The translations under genes and the position numbers were made by a program. DNA of 46,124 nt from an uncultured Flavobacteriales bacterium (GTDB taxonomy: Bacteria > Bacteroidota > Bacteroidia > Flavobacteriales_D > Sanyastnellaceae). This document shows positions 15,289 through 22,931 of the stretch, one piece after another. The DNA is taken from positions 1-46,124 of the forward strand of contig CAJQMI010000023.1 of the NCBI GenBank assembly GCA_905479395.1, in the 5' to 3' direction. Below the pieces are notes generated by a model that saw nothing but the letters and a program-made list of their open reading frames with translations, did no database searches and had not been told where the DNA came from. Position 1 is the first letter of the stretch. Each line of letters opens with the position of its first letter.

Positions 15289-16992
15289 TTAGCCCCGAAA
15301 CGGTTTTGATCCGAATCCACTGCGTTTCCCAGCCCCACCCGTCTTTTTCTTTTTGAAGCCACCTCCAGAGTCATTGGATCGCCCAGACTTTCCAAAGCCT
15401 CCGTACTTTTTTCCGCCTCCGCTGCTGCTGCCTTCTCCGGCTGATCCGCTTCGGTCTTTGCGTCCGTTTCCACCCGAGCTGCTCGAATCGCTGGATTTTT
15501 TAAAACCACTACGGGACTTGGTGTACCCTCCTGAACGGCTAGATCCTCCTGAGCGGCTGGACCCTCCTGAACGACCAGATCCGCCTGAACGGCCATATCC
15601 TCCAGCAGAGCTCCGTCGTTGCGGAGATCGCTCGCCATCTTGTTTGGCGCGTTGATTGATGTCACGACCAGAATCCACGTTCAAACGCGCCAGTTCCCGC
15701 GCTACGAGCCTTGCAATCAATTCGTCCTTTGGCGTTTCCTCAAACAGCAAGTTCATTTGCATGATGAGATCGAAAGGCACACGGTCAAAGGCTTTTTGAT
15801 CCAGGACATCATGTGCCCATTTCATCATTCGGGCTTGTACGATTTCTTCAGCACCTGGGACTTCGACGGGGTCGAATGAAATGTCCATCTCACGTGCCAT
15901 TCGGTTGACATAGCCTTTTTCACGGTTGCTGATGAATGCGAGTGAGATTCCCTTTTTTCCGGCACGTGCAGTCCGTCCAGAACGGTGTGTGTAATAAGCT
16001 TGCTCGCTTGGTAACGAGTGGTGAAATACGTGTGTAAGGTCATTCACGTCAATTCCACGAGCTGCAACATCTGTGGCAATCAGAACCTGCAAGTCACGAT
16101 TCTTGAAACGACTCATCACGCGATCGCGCTGTGGTTGAGACATTTCACCGTGCAAAGCATCGGCTCTGAATCCCATTTTCAACAGGTCTTCGGCCAAGGC
16201 TTGGGTGTCTCTTCGCGTGCGGCAAAAGACAACACCATACAAATCGGGCTCGAGCTCCAAAAAGCGCGCCATTGCCTCCGTTTTGTCAGACTGCTTGACC
16301 ACGGCATACCGATGCTCAATGTTGGCGTTTACAGTGGTCTTAGGATCTACGCTTACTTCAAAGGGAGAATCCATGTATTGCTTGACCATGCGGCGGATTT
16401 CACGCGGCATCGTAGCTGAAAACAACCACGTTTTTTTTGTTTCTGGTGTGAATTCTAGGATGGTGTCTAGCTCATCCTTGAAGCCCATGTTGAGCATTTC
16501 ATCCGCTTCGTCCAAAACCAAATATTTGATTTGATCCAATTTCAACGCTTTGCGCTTCACCAAGTCGATCAATCGACCAGGCGTGGCGATGACGACATGG
16601 CGTGGTCGCTTGAGTTGGGTGATTTGCGTCGAAATATTTGCGCCTCCATAGACAGCTACGCTTTTGATTCCTTTGAGATGCTTGGAAAACAACTCAATTT
16701 GTTCCGCAATCTGCTGACCCAATTCACGTGTTGGTGCCAAAATCAAGGCTTGCACGCTGTCATCCGATGCGTCGAGATGATCGAGCAGAGGAAGACCAAA
16801 TGCGGCTGTTTTTCCCGTTCCGGTTTGGGCTAGACCAATGAAATCGCGGTCACCTTGCAACAGGTGCGGGATGGCTTGGCTCTGAATGTCGGTGGGGGTG
16901 TCAAAACCAAGTTGACCGATGGCTTTGAGGATCGGGGCGGAGAGGCCGAGGGTGTCGAATGAATCCAATGCAGTATTTACTTCAGCGTGCAA
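15289..16992 (-). CDS. DEAD-box ATP-dependent RNA helicase with Gly/Ser/Arg-rich tail
   Basis: 567 residues. All helicase motifs are intact: Q motif (GFDTPTDIQSQAIP, 29-42), motif I AQTGTGKT (55-62), Ia PTRELGQQ, Ib TPGRLIDL (137-144), II DEAD (161-164), III SAT (192-194), and in the second RecA domain ARGIDVNDL and HRSGRTARAGKKG. After a helical extension (~365-435) comes a ~125-residue tail of SGGSSR-like repeats and Lys-rich patches, expected to bind RNA non-specifically. DeaD/CsdA/RhlE-type helicases unwind structured RNA during ribosome assembly and cold adaptation. The start is TTG at 16992: an in-frame stop lies three codons upstream and there is no ATG before the Q motif. The gene is divergent from 17100. 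Confidence 0.93.
   Translation of the reverse strand: MHAEVNTALDSFDTLGLSAPILKAIGQLGFDTPTDIQSQAIPHLLQGDRDFIGLAQTGTGKTAAFGLPLLDHLDASDDSVQALILAPTRELGQQIAEQIELFSKHLKGIKSVAVYGGANISTQITQLKRPRHVVIATPGRLIDLVKRKALKLDQIKYLVLDEADEMLNMGFKDELDTILEFTPETKKTWLFSATMPREIRRMVKQYMDSPFEVSVDPKTTVNANIEHRYAVVKQSDKTEAMARFLELEPDLYGVVFCRTRRDTQALAEDLLKMGFRADALHGEMSQPQRDRVMSRFKNRDLQVLIATDVAARGIDVNDLTHVFHHSLPSEQAYYTHRSGRTARAGKKGISLAFISNREKGYVNRMAREMDISFDPVEVPGAEEIVQARMMKWAHDVLDQKAFDRVPFDLIMQMNLLFEETPKDELIARLVARELARLNVDSGRDINQRAKQDGERSPQRRSSAGGYGRSGGSGRSGGSSRSGGSSRSGGYTKSRSGFKKSSDSSSSGGNGRKDRSGSAGEGSSSGGGKKYGGFGKSGRSNDSGGGFKKKKTGGAGKRSGFGSKPFRG
15526..15601 (-). repeat. 18-bp tandem repeat in the helicase tail
   Basis: Four imperfect 18-bp units (15526-15597) encode repeats of SGRSGG/SSRSGG in the C-terminal tail. 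On the plus strand each unit is close to CCTCCTGAACGGCTAGA. Such a repeat can change copy number between strains. Confidence 0.75.
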
Positions 16993-17054
16993 GTTCCGTC
17001 AAATCAGGGACATTTCGACTTTTCTGGCAAGGGAATGCTGAAATGATGGGTGAA

Positions 17055-17062
17055 TATTTTTG
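17055..17062 (+). promoter_or_regulatory. -7 box for the secreted protein at 17100
   Basis: TATTTTTG, exact TAnnTTTG, 37 bp before the ATG at 17100. No clear TTTG at -33. Confidence 0.35.
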
Positions 17063-17099
17063 CTACCTTCCCTGATTCATCCTTTAATCTCGCCTCAAT

Positions 17100-18092
17100 A
17101 TGACTCAAAAGTCCTTTGCTTTGATAAGCCTGGCTTGCTCGTTCGTGACTTGCAAGGCGCAGCAGGAGGTGTGTTTTTCCATTGAAGGCAATCCTTTTGA
17201 ACAGGAAGATGCATTTTCTGAATTCACTCATTATATTGATGTGTTGGGGTGTTTTCATGTTTTGGCAGAATCAGGTGTTTCCGATTCGAAATTGCTTCAC
17301 GTCGCTGCTGTGGCAGCGGAGTTACTAGACCAAGATGAGGATGGCCAAGTCGATGATCCCTCAATCGAGGAAGCTTTGTCCACCGGGCAGGCTTTGATGC
17401 CAATTTTGAATTTCGAAGGTTCTGATGCTGAAGAAGTGCTCTTCGAATCATACGATGGAAGTGGCATTGCTGCAGTTCTGTACAACGAGGAGATTGATCC
17501 CGAACAACCCGGTCACTGGGGGGCGGACGCAACAGTGGAAGAAGTGCTGCATACCATCAACCATGTGGGGCATGCAATGGTTTACCCAGAAGCCTTTTCC
17601 TTACAGCCTAATTCTTCATTGCTCAGCGAAGCAATGGACGTGGCCCGGGGAGGCCAGTTCATGTCCGTCCCTGATGCATACCCAGAAGAAGCTTGGTACC
17701 ACTACGACGACTGGACGTGTGACTATGAGTGCATGGCAATAGAGTACCTTTATTGGAGCATCGTTACGCAGATGGGTATTTTGAACGACGCAATTACTGC
17801 CCAAGGGATTTCCAATGAGTGGGAGCTGCCATCCCCTGAAGCGTTGGAGAGTACGGACGTTTTGATGCATGCATTGATCAACGATGCAACATACATGCTT
17901 CCTTTGGTGGCTCCGGATGGGAATTATTGCCCGACTTCGGCGGGCGCTTCAGATGGTTTTGGCGTCGAGCGCAGTGTGGTGAAAGTTTTGAATCTGCTCG
18001 GACAGGAAGTGAATGGATTGGAAAAGGGAATGAAGTTGCACGTGTTTGACGACGGCACTGTAGAAAAGGTCCTGTCCAACGACCAGAACTAA
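17100..18092 (+). CDS. Unrecognised secreted protein with HxxxHxxH motif, Ca-loop-like segment and short T9SS-like tail
   Basis: 330 residues. The signal peptide is MTQKSFALISLACSFVTCKA. The mature part (25-280) belongs to no family I recognise. A segment LDQDEDGQVDD (76-86) resembles a calcium-binding loop with Asp at alternating positions. EEVLHTINHVGHA (147-159) places His151, His155 and His158 as in a metal site, with Glu147/Glu148 nearby; EAMDVARGG and YHYDDWTCDYECMAIEYLYW look like further conserved blocks. A metal-dependent hydrolase is possible but unproven. Residues 291-325 (SVVKVLNLLGQEVNGL ... LHVFDDGTVEK) form a compact T9SS type A-like signal of the same kind as in the nuclease at 3207-4268. 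It converges with the membrane-protein gene, 5 bp apart. Confidence 0.75.
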   Translation: MTQKSFALISLACSFVTCKAQQEVCFSIEGNPFEQEDAFSEFTHYIDVLGCFHVLAESGVSDSKLLHVAAVAAELLDQDEDGQVDDPSIEEALSTGQALMPILNFEGSDAEEVLFESYDGSGIAAVLYNEEIDPEQPGHWGADATVEEVLHTINHVGHAMVYPEAFSLQPNSSLLSEAMDVARGGQFMSVPDAYPEEAWYHYDDWTCDYECMAIEYLYWSIVTQMGILNDAITAQGISNEWELPSPEALESTDVLMHALINDATYMLPLVAPDGNYCPTSAGASDGFGVERSVVKVLNLLGQEVNGLEKGMKLHVFDDGTVEKVLSNDQN

Positions 18093-18097
18093 TCAGT

Positions 18098-18958
18098 TCA
18101 CTCCAGATCTTCAGCGTGTCGGCTGCTCAACCCGCGCTGCAACAAGAGCATAATCACAGCAAGCAGTACCGCTGTCATTTCATATGAAAAAGCATACCAC
18201 GCGCCGATGCTCAAGGCTCGCCTGAGTAAAATGGTGGCCACAACGAATCCCGAATTGCGCAATACAAAACCGAAGTCGTCCAGGTACTTGAAGGATACCA
18301 CCAGCAACAGGACGTCCACTAAAATGAGTGCAGTGAAGAATTCATTGTAAAAAACGCTGTTGAGATCCGTGTGGAGTGCTTCAGGGTAAGTGATCCACTC
18401 CCAAAGCCAATTTCCAATAGAGTAGACACTTAGTCCGATGAAGAACATTGTCAATAAACCCGCCATGCCCATTTTGAATCGCACAAATTTTTTCAATTCA
18501 GATTCCTCCAATCGTGCGACTCTGCGCGGCAAGAGATGATAAAATAGCACCAGCATGCCGCCGAGCGCAAGTGCTGACAGCATGTGGGGGAAAAATGCGG
18601 CTTCCCAAGGCCACGTTGACGTGTCTTCCAAGTTTTTGAACACCGAACGGATTTCGATCAAGGCCACAATCTCAATCTGCTTTCCCAGGGAACGTGCAAA
18701 CGAAGTGGGCAGATAGTAAATGAGCAAGTACACCTCCGCAATCAGAATCACGGAAAATGGCGTGTACAAGGTGGCCAACGGATGAGAGAAAAGAGACTCA
18801 GGCAGGTTCCATGTGAAGAATTCGTTTCCAGCGTACAAACTCAAATGGACCAGGAACAAGACCAGTGCGCACGTCACCAAAAACCGCTCAATGTTGCGGC
18901 GCATGGTAGGGTTCAGAGCATATTGGGCAAATGTCAGGAACGGAGTGAAGCGTTGCAT
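18098..18958 (-). CDS. Multi-pass membrane protein of unknown function
   Basis: 286 residues with about seven hydrophobic segments: FLVTCALVLFLVHLSLYAG, LYTPFSVILIAEVYLLIYYL, MLSALALGGMLVLFYHLL, MGMAGLLTMFFIGLSVYSIG, FFTALILVDVLLLVVSF, GFVVATILLRRALSI and MTAVLLAVIMLLLQRG. Between segments 2 and 3 is an amphipathic stretch with KQIEIVALIEIRSVFKNL. No transporter, kinase or protease motif is visible. A weak resemblance to voltage-sensor-like helices (NSGFVVATILLRRAL) is noted but not relied upon. It is followed (transcriptionally preceded) by the FMN reductase gene 58 bp upstream, so the two may be one operon. Confidence 0.7.
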   Translation of the reverse strand: MQRFTPFLTFAQYALNPTMRRNIERFLVTCALVLFLVHLSLYAGNEFFTWNLPESLFSHPLATLYTPFSVILIAEVYLLIYYLPTSFARSLGKQIEIVALIEIRSVFKNLEDTSTWPWEAAFFPHMLSALALGGMLVLFYHLLPRRVARLEESELKKFVRFKMGMAGLLTMFFIGLSVYSIGNWLWEWITYPEALHTDLNSVFYNEFFTALILVDVLLLVVSFKYLDDFGFVLRNSGFVVATILLRRALSIGAWYAFSYEMTAVLLAVIMLLLQRGLSSRHAEDLE

Positions 18959-19016
18959 AATGGTTTAACAGCGAATCGCTTGAAATGTTTGAAAATCAGA
19001 GCATTGAGATTTCGGC

Positions 19017-19562
19017 TCAATCGGTTTCCATGCCAATCAACGCCTTTTCAAACACGCTGGATGCTGCTTCAAATTCCATTTTTAGCACTGGATCTTTGAT
19101 TCCTCGATCGAATGTGGCGTAGAATGAAGGCAAGACAAAATGTGAATGGACCTTTCCTCCACGATGAGGGAAATCACTGACTGCCAATTCCAAAAGAGTT
19201 TTTCCTCCTCGTTTTCCAGGTGAGGTGGCCATGAGGAGCATTGGTTTTTGTTCCCACAAATCCTTTTCAATGACGGAGACCCAATCAATGATGTTCTTGA
19301 ATGCAGCTGTGTAGCTCCCGTTGTGCTCTGCAAATGAAATGATGATCCCGTCGCATGCCTTGATTTTATTTTTGAAATCCTGCGCAAGGGAGGGGATGCC
19401 AGATTCTGCTTGGCGGTCTTCGCTGTAAATCGGCATCTCAAAATCATTCAAATCAACATCGTCAACTTGTGCGTCAAATTGATTTGCTGCCCAAACGGCC
19501 AATGCTCGGTTGATGGATTTGCGGCTTGAACTTGCTCCGATAGCTAGCAATTTATGGGTCAT
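19017..19562 (-). CDS. NAD(P)H-dependent FMN reductase
   Basis: 181 residues with a flavodoxin-like fold. The FMN phosphate-binding loop is GASSSRKSINRAL near the N-terminus, and the second flavin-contacting loop is AEHNGSYTAAFKNIIDW, with MATSPGKRGGK later; these are the marks of the NADPH-dependent FMN reductase family (ArsH/azoreductase-like group, YieF). It transfers electrons from NAD(P)H through FMN to quinones or other acceptors. The start MTHKLLAIG is selected because the frame upstream (to 19628) overlaps the divergent promoter region and has no family similarity. It is divergent from the lipoprotein hydrolase at 19629. Confidence 0.88.
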   Translation of the reverse strand: MTHKLLAIGASSSRKSINRALAVWAANQFDAQVDDVDLNDFEMPIYSEDRQAESGIPSLAQDFKNKIKACDGIIISFAEHNGSYTAAFKNIIDWVSVIEKDLWEQKPMLLMATSPGKRGGKTLLELAVSDFPHRGGKVHSHFVLPSFYATFDRGIKDPVLKMEFEAASSVFEKALIGMETD

Positions 19563-19628
19563 CTGATGGCTTTTCTTGATAACAAGGACTTGCGCGAAAG
19601 GTTGTCTTTTCGGTATTAAATTCACCAC

Positions 19629-20426
19629 ATGCGAATCTTTACATGGTTGGTAATTGTCTGTTCAGTCGGTGCGTGCCACAGCAATGGATCTCAAAGAGCA
19701 TCGACCAATGATCGCGATACGCTCGTTGTTGTTGCTTCTCGTCTTTTTGAAAGCCGAACGTACCAAGATTTTATTGACCCTTTGGCGCATCCGGTCGTCA
19801 TCAGATGGCACAATGCTTCGACAATGACAGAACGCGAATTGGCCGCTGTTTTGGCAGAAGCTGACGGTGTTCTCCTCACCGGAGGTGCTGACATTCATCC
19901 GGATCGATACGGTCAATCACAGGATACATTGCTCTGCGGAAGCATCGACTTGGAGCGCGACGCGCTGGAGTCTTTTTTGCTTGATGAAGTCGATCGAACG
20001 GGGCTGCCCTTCTTGGGGATCTGCCGTGGCATGCAGTTCATGAACGTTCACAATGGAGGTAGCTTGCATCCGCATCTCCCCGATTTTCTTGGTCACAACG
20101 GCCATCGGGGTGGGGTGTCTGAAAACTCATTGGATACAACCCACGTAGTTGTGGCGCTGCGCCAATGGTCCTCGGGGTCCTGGCAAACCGATGATTCTTC
20201 TCAGGTCATTTCTCATCATAATCAAGGCATTGATCGTTTGGCCGAAGGGCTCGAAGCGTGGGCTTTGGCACCGGATGGATTGATCGAAGGTGTTGTGCGC
20301 AAGGATACTTTGCGTTATCCCTGCTACATTGGTGTTCAATGGCATCCTGAAAGATCGACAATGAATCAGCCTTTGGTGGAGGGTGTCGGTTCCTTTTTCG
20401 TTCACCAGATGCTCATGCTCGATTGA
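19629..20426 (+). CDS. Exported gamma-glutamyl hydrolase-like protein (class I glutamine amidotransferase fold, PuuD/peptidase C26), lipoprotein
   Basis: 265 residues. The fold is that of PuuD-type gamma-glutamyl-GABA hydrolases: LTGGADIHPDRYG (83-95), nucleophile elbow GICRGMQFMNVHNGGSLHP with Cys132, HHNQGID, and the catalytic His239/Glu241 in GVQWHPER. It should cleave gamma-glutamyl bonds. The N-terminus MRIFTWLVIVCSVGAC is a lipoprotein signal (lipobox VGAC, Cys16), which is unusual because this family is normally cytoplasmic; here the substrate must be met in the periplasm or outside. It precedes the GH92 gene by 26 bp in the same direction and is probably co-transcribed. Confidence 0.85.
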   Translation: MRIFTWLVIVCSVGACHSNGSQRASTNDRDTLVVVASRLFESRTYQDFIDPLAHPVVIRWHNASTMTERELAAVLAEADGVLLTGGADIHPDRYGQSQDTLLCGSIDLERDALESFLLDEVDRTGLPFLGICRGMQFMNVHNGGSLHPHLPDFLGHNGHRGGVSENSLDTTHVVVALRQWSSGSWQTDDSSQVISHHNQGIDRLAEGLEAWALAPDGLIEGVVRKDTLRYPCYIGVQWHPERSTMNQPLVEGVGSFFVHQMLMLD

Positions 20427-20452
20427 AGCTGTGCAGAGAAAATTAAGTTGAT

Positions 20453-22786
20453 ATGATAAGCACTGAATCCTCGGGGTTAAGTCTGATGGTTTTGGCCATC
20501 TTGTTGGCATCGGCAATGGGTTGCGAGGGCCCAAAGACGATCGATGTTAGCACCACTTCGCACTTGTTTTCAGATACAGAGGATTATACGAAATGGGTCA
20601 ATCCTATGATCGGTACGGCGAAAATGGGACACACCTATCCGGGAGCTACTGTCCCGTATGGCATGGTTCAACTCACGCCACAAACCCATTTTGAGCCGAT
20701 TGTGGATGCGTCGGGATCTTACAACCCTGCTACCTATCCGTATTGCGCGGGATACCAATATGATGATTCAACTATTTTGGGTTTTGTACACACTGCGTTC
20801 AGTGGAACTGGCCATAGTGATTTAGGCGATTTACTTGTGATGCCGACTGTTGGTCGTCCGGATCTTGACTCAAATGACAAAGGAGGGCCTCGATTTGGTA
20901 GCTCATTCAAGCATTCACAAGAAAGGGCAACTCCGGGCCGTTACAGGGTGCGTTTGGATCGCCACGCGATTGATGTTGACCTCACTGCCACGACGCGGAC
21001 GGGTGCTCATCGTTACACTTTCACAGAGGGAGGTGCTGCTCATATTGCCTTGGATTTGACCTATAACATTTACCATCATCCGGATAAAAATGTCTGGACA
21101 TTCGTGCGCGTCGAAAATGACTCCACAGTTGTGGGGTATCGGCAGACCTCGGGATGGGGACGAACCCGATTGGTTCATTTTGCCATGCGCTTCGACCATG
21201 CAATCGCAGACTACGGCTATGAAAAGGGTCAAGAGCTTGCTTACAATGGCTTTTACCGGCGTTTCGATGAGGAACGTGGTTTCCCAGAAATGGCGGGCAG
21301 AGATCTTCGCGCTTGGTTTGACTTCGGAACCTTTGAAGCCGAAGAAACATTGGAAATCCGCGTGGGTTTGTCCGGTGTAAGCACGGCCGGTGCGTTGGCC
21401 AATCTCCAAGCGGAATCTGTCTCCAAATCATTTGAACAATTGCAACGGGAAGCCCATGATGTGTGGAATGATGCTTTGTCCACTGTTCACATTGAGTCGG
21501 TTGAATTGAAAGATGACACAACATTCTATACGTCTCTGTATCACAGCATGTTGAGTCCTGTTGTTTATGAAGATGTAAATGGGCAGTACAGAGGCTTAGA
21601 TCAAAATATTCACACGTCAGAAGGCTTCACGAATTACACCGTTTTTTCCCTTTGGGATACCTACCGTGCGCTGCATCCTTGGATCAACTTGACGCAACCA
21701 GATCGAGCTTCAGATATGGTGTCGAGCATGCTGGCCCATGCCGACGAAAGCGTGCACGGCATGTTGCCAATTTGGAGCCACCATGCCAACGAGAATTGGT
21801 GCATGATTGGTTACCATGCGGTGTCTGTTCTGGCGGATGCGTTGGTGACGAAAGTGCCCAATTTCTCATTGGAAAGAGCCCTAGATGCGGCCATTCGCAC
21901 CGCAGAGGTTCCATATTTTGATGGCTTGAGTTCGTACATTGATCACGGTTATTTTCCGGACGACTTGAGTCATTCATCGGTGTCAAAAACCTTGGAATTG
22001 GCTTACGATGATTGGTGCATAGCTCAATTGGCTGCAGCTGCAGGTGATGTGAGTATGCAGAAAGTTTTTGAGGAACGTGCCAATGGATATCAGCGCGTTT
22101 GGGACAAGACTTCGGGATACATGCGCCCGCGCCTTTCTGATGGGTCGTTTCGTGCAGAATTTGATCCACTCGATACCCATGGACAAGGCTTCATTGAAGG
22201 CAACGCATGGAATTATGGGCTCTATGTCCCTCATGCAATTGATTCCCTGATTGCCTGGCATGGTGGCAATGCCGCATTTATTGCTCACTTGGACTCCCTT
22301 TTTACAATGCGCTTAGACGATGTCTATTTTGCCCATACGGAAGACATTTCGAGGGATGGCATCATTGGCAATTATGTGCACGGAAATGAGCCGGGACATC
22401 ACATCGCTTACCTGTACAATTATGCCGGTGCCCCTGAGAAGACGCAAGCACGCGTCCGAATGATTTGCGAATCGATGTACGGCCCTGATGTGAATGGGCT
22501 ATGTGGGAATGATGACGCAGGCCAAATGTCTGCCTGGTTTTTATTCAGCAGTCTCGGATTTTATCCGGTAGCTCCGGGATCCGGTTGGTACGATTTAGGA
22601 GCTCCTCTCGTTCGGTCTGCTGTGATCAAAGTGGGGGATCAAATTTTACAGATAGAAACAGAAGGAGCAATGGATGGAGCGTTGGTGGAAAGGATATTGT
22701 GGAATGGTGAAGTCATTCAAGGTCTTCGGATTCACGCAGATCAACTTTTGCAGGGCGGAACACTTCGATTTGAATTCAAGGGCTGA
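20453..22786 (+). CDS. GH92 alpha-mannosidase, lipoprotein
   Basis: 777 residues. The family-92 glycoside hydrolase signatures are clear: VNPMIGTAKMGHTYPGATVP near the N-terminus, GFVHTAFSGTGHSDLGDLL, the central SLWDTYRALHPW, and the C-terminal (alpha/alpha)6 part with GNEPGHHIAYLYNYAGAP (acid Glu) and GNDDAGQMSAWFLFSSLGFY (base Asp pair). GH92 enzymes are calcium-dependent, inverting exo-alpha-mannosidases acting on N-glycans or yeast-type mannan. The signal LMVLAILLASAMGC has a lipobox with Cys24, so the enzyme is membrane-anchored in the periplasm or on the surface. It follows the lipoprotein hydrolase gene by 26 bp. No SusC/SusD pair is nearby, so it is not in a canonical PUL within this window. 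Confidence 0.95.
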   Translation: MISTESSGLSLMVLAILLASAMGCEGPKTIDVSTTSHLFSDTEDYTKWVNPMIGTAKMGHTYPGATVPYGMVQLTPQTHFEPIVDASGSYNPATYPYCAGYQYDDSTILGFVHTAFSGTGHSDLGDLLVMPTVGRPDLDSNDKGGPRFGSSFKHSQERATPGRYRVRLDRHAIDVDLTATTRTGAHRYTFTEGGAAHIALDLTYNIYHHPDKNVWTFVRVENDSTVVGYRQTSGWGRTRLVHFAMRFDHAIADYGYEKGQELAYNGFYRRFDEERGFPEMAGRDLRAWFDFGTFEAEETLEIRVGLSGVSTAGALANLQAESVSKSFEQLQREAHDVWNDALSTVHIESVELKDDTTFYTSLYHSMLSPVVYEDVNGQYRGLDQNIHTSEGFTNYTVFSLWDTYRALHPWINLTQPDRASDMVSSMLAHADESVHGMLPIWSHHANENWCMIGYHAVSVLADALVTKVPNFSLERALDAAIRTAEVPYFDGLSSYIDHGYFPDDLSHSSVSKTLELAYDDWCIAQLAAAAGDVSMQKVFEERANGYQRVWDKTSGYMRPRLSDGSFRAEFDPLDTHGQGFIEGNAWNYGLYVPHAIDSLIAWHGGNAAFIAHLDSLFTMRLDDVYFAHTEDISRDGIIGNYVHGNEPGHHIAYLYNYAGAPEKTQARVRMICESMYGPDVNGLCGNDDAGQMSAWFLFSSLGFYPVAPGSGWYDLGAPLVRSAVIKVGDQILQIETEGAMDGALVERILWNGEVIQGLRIHADQLLQGGTLRFEFKG

Positions 22787-22931
22787 CTAGGGATGGATGA
22801 AGAAAGAAACCTACGGAAAAGGATTCCATAAGGAGATGCCTTAAAAATGTTGCTCTGAACGGTCGTGTTTGATGTAAATTCCGCTCGCTAACCTGCGCTT
22901 TGTTTTGCAAAGCACCTCTATAAATGTGGAA

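Noticed and set aside
15353-15655. Pro/Pro-Glu-rich plus-strand frame opposite the helicase tail
   Set aside because: It is the antisense of Gly/Ser/Arg repeats; tandem repeats keep several frames open.
15210-15665. 151-codon minus-strand frame overlapping the helicase tail
   Set aside because: It is a frame-shifted reading of the repeats, giving Ala/Glu/Val low complexity.
20453-22786. A polysaccharide utilisation locus around GH92
   Set aside because: No SusC/SusD-like pair or extracytoplasmic sigma/anti-sigma set is adjacent, so a canonical PUL is not supported.
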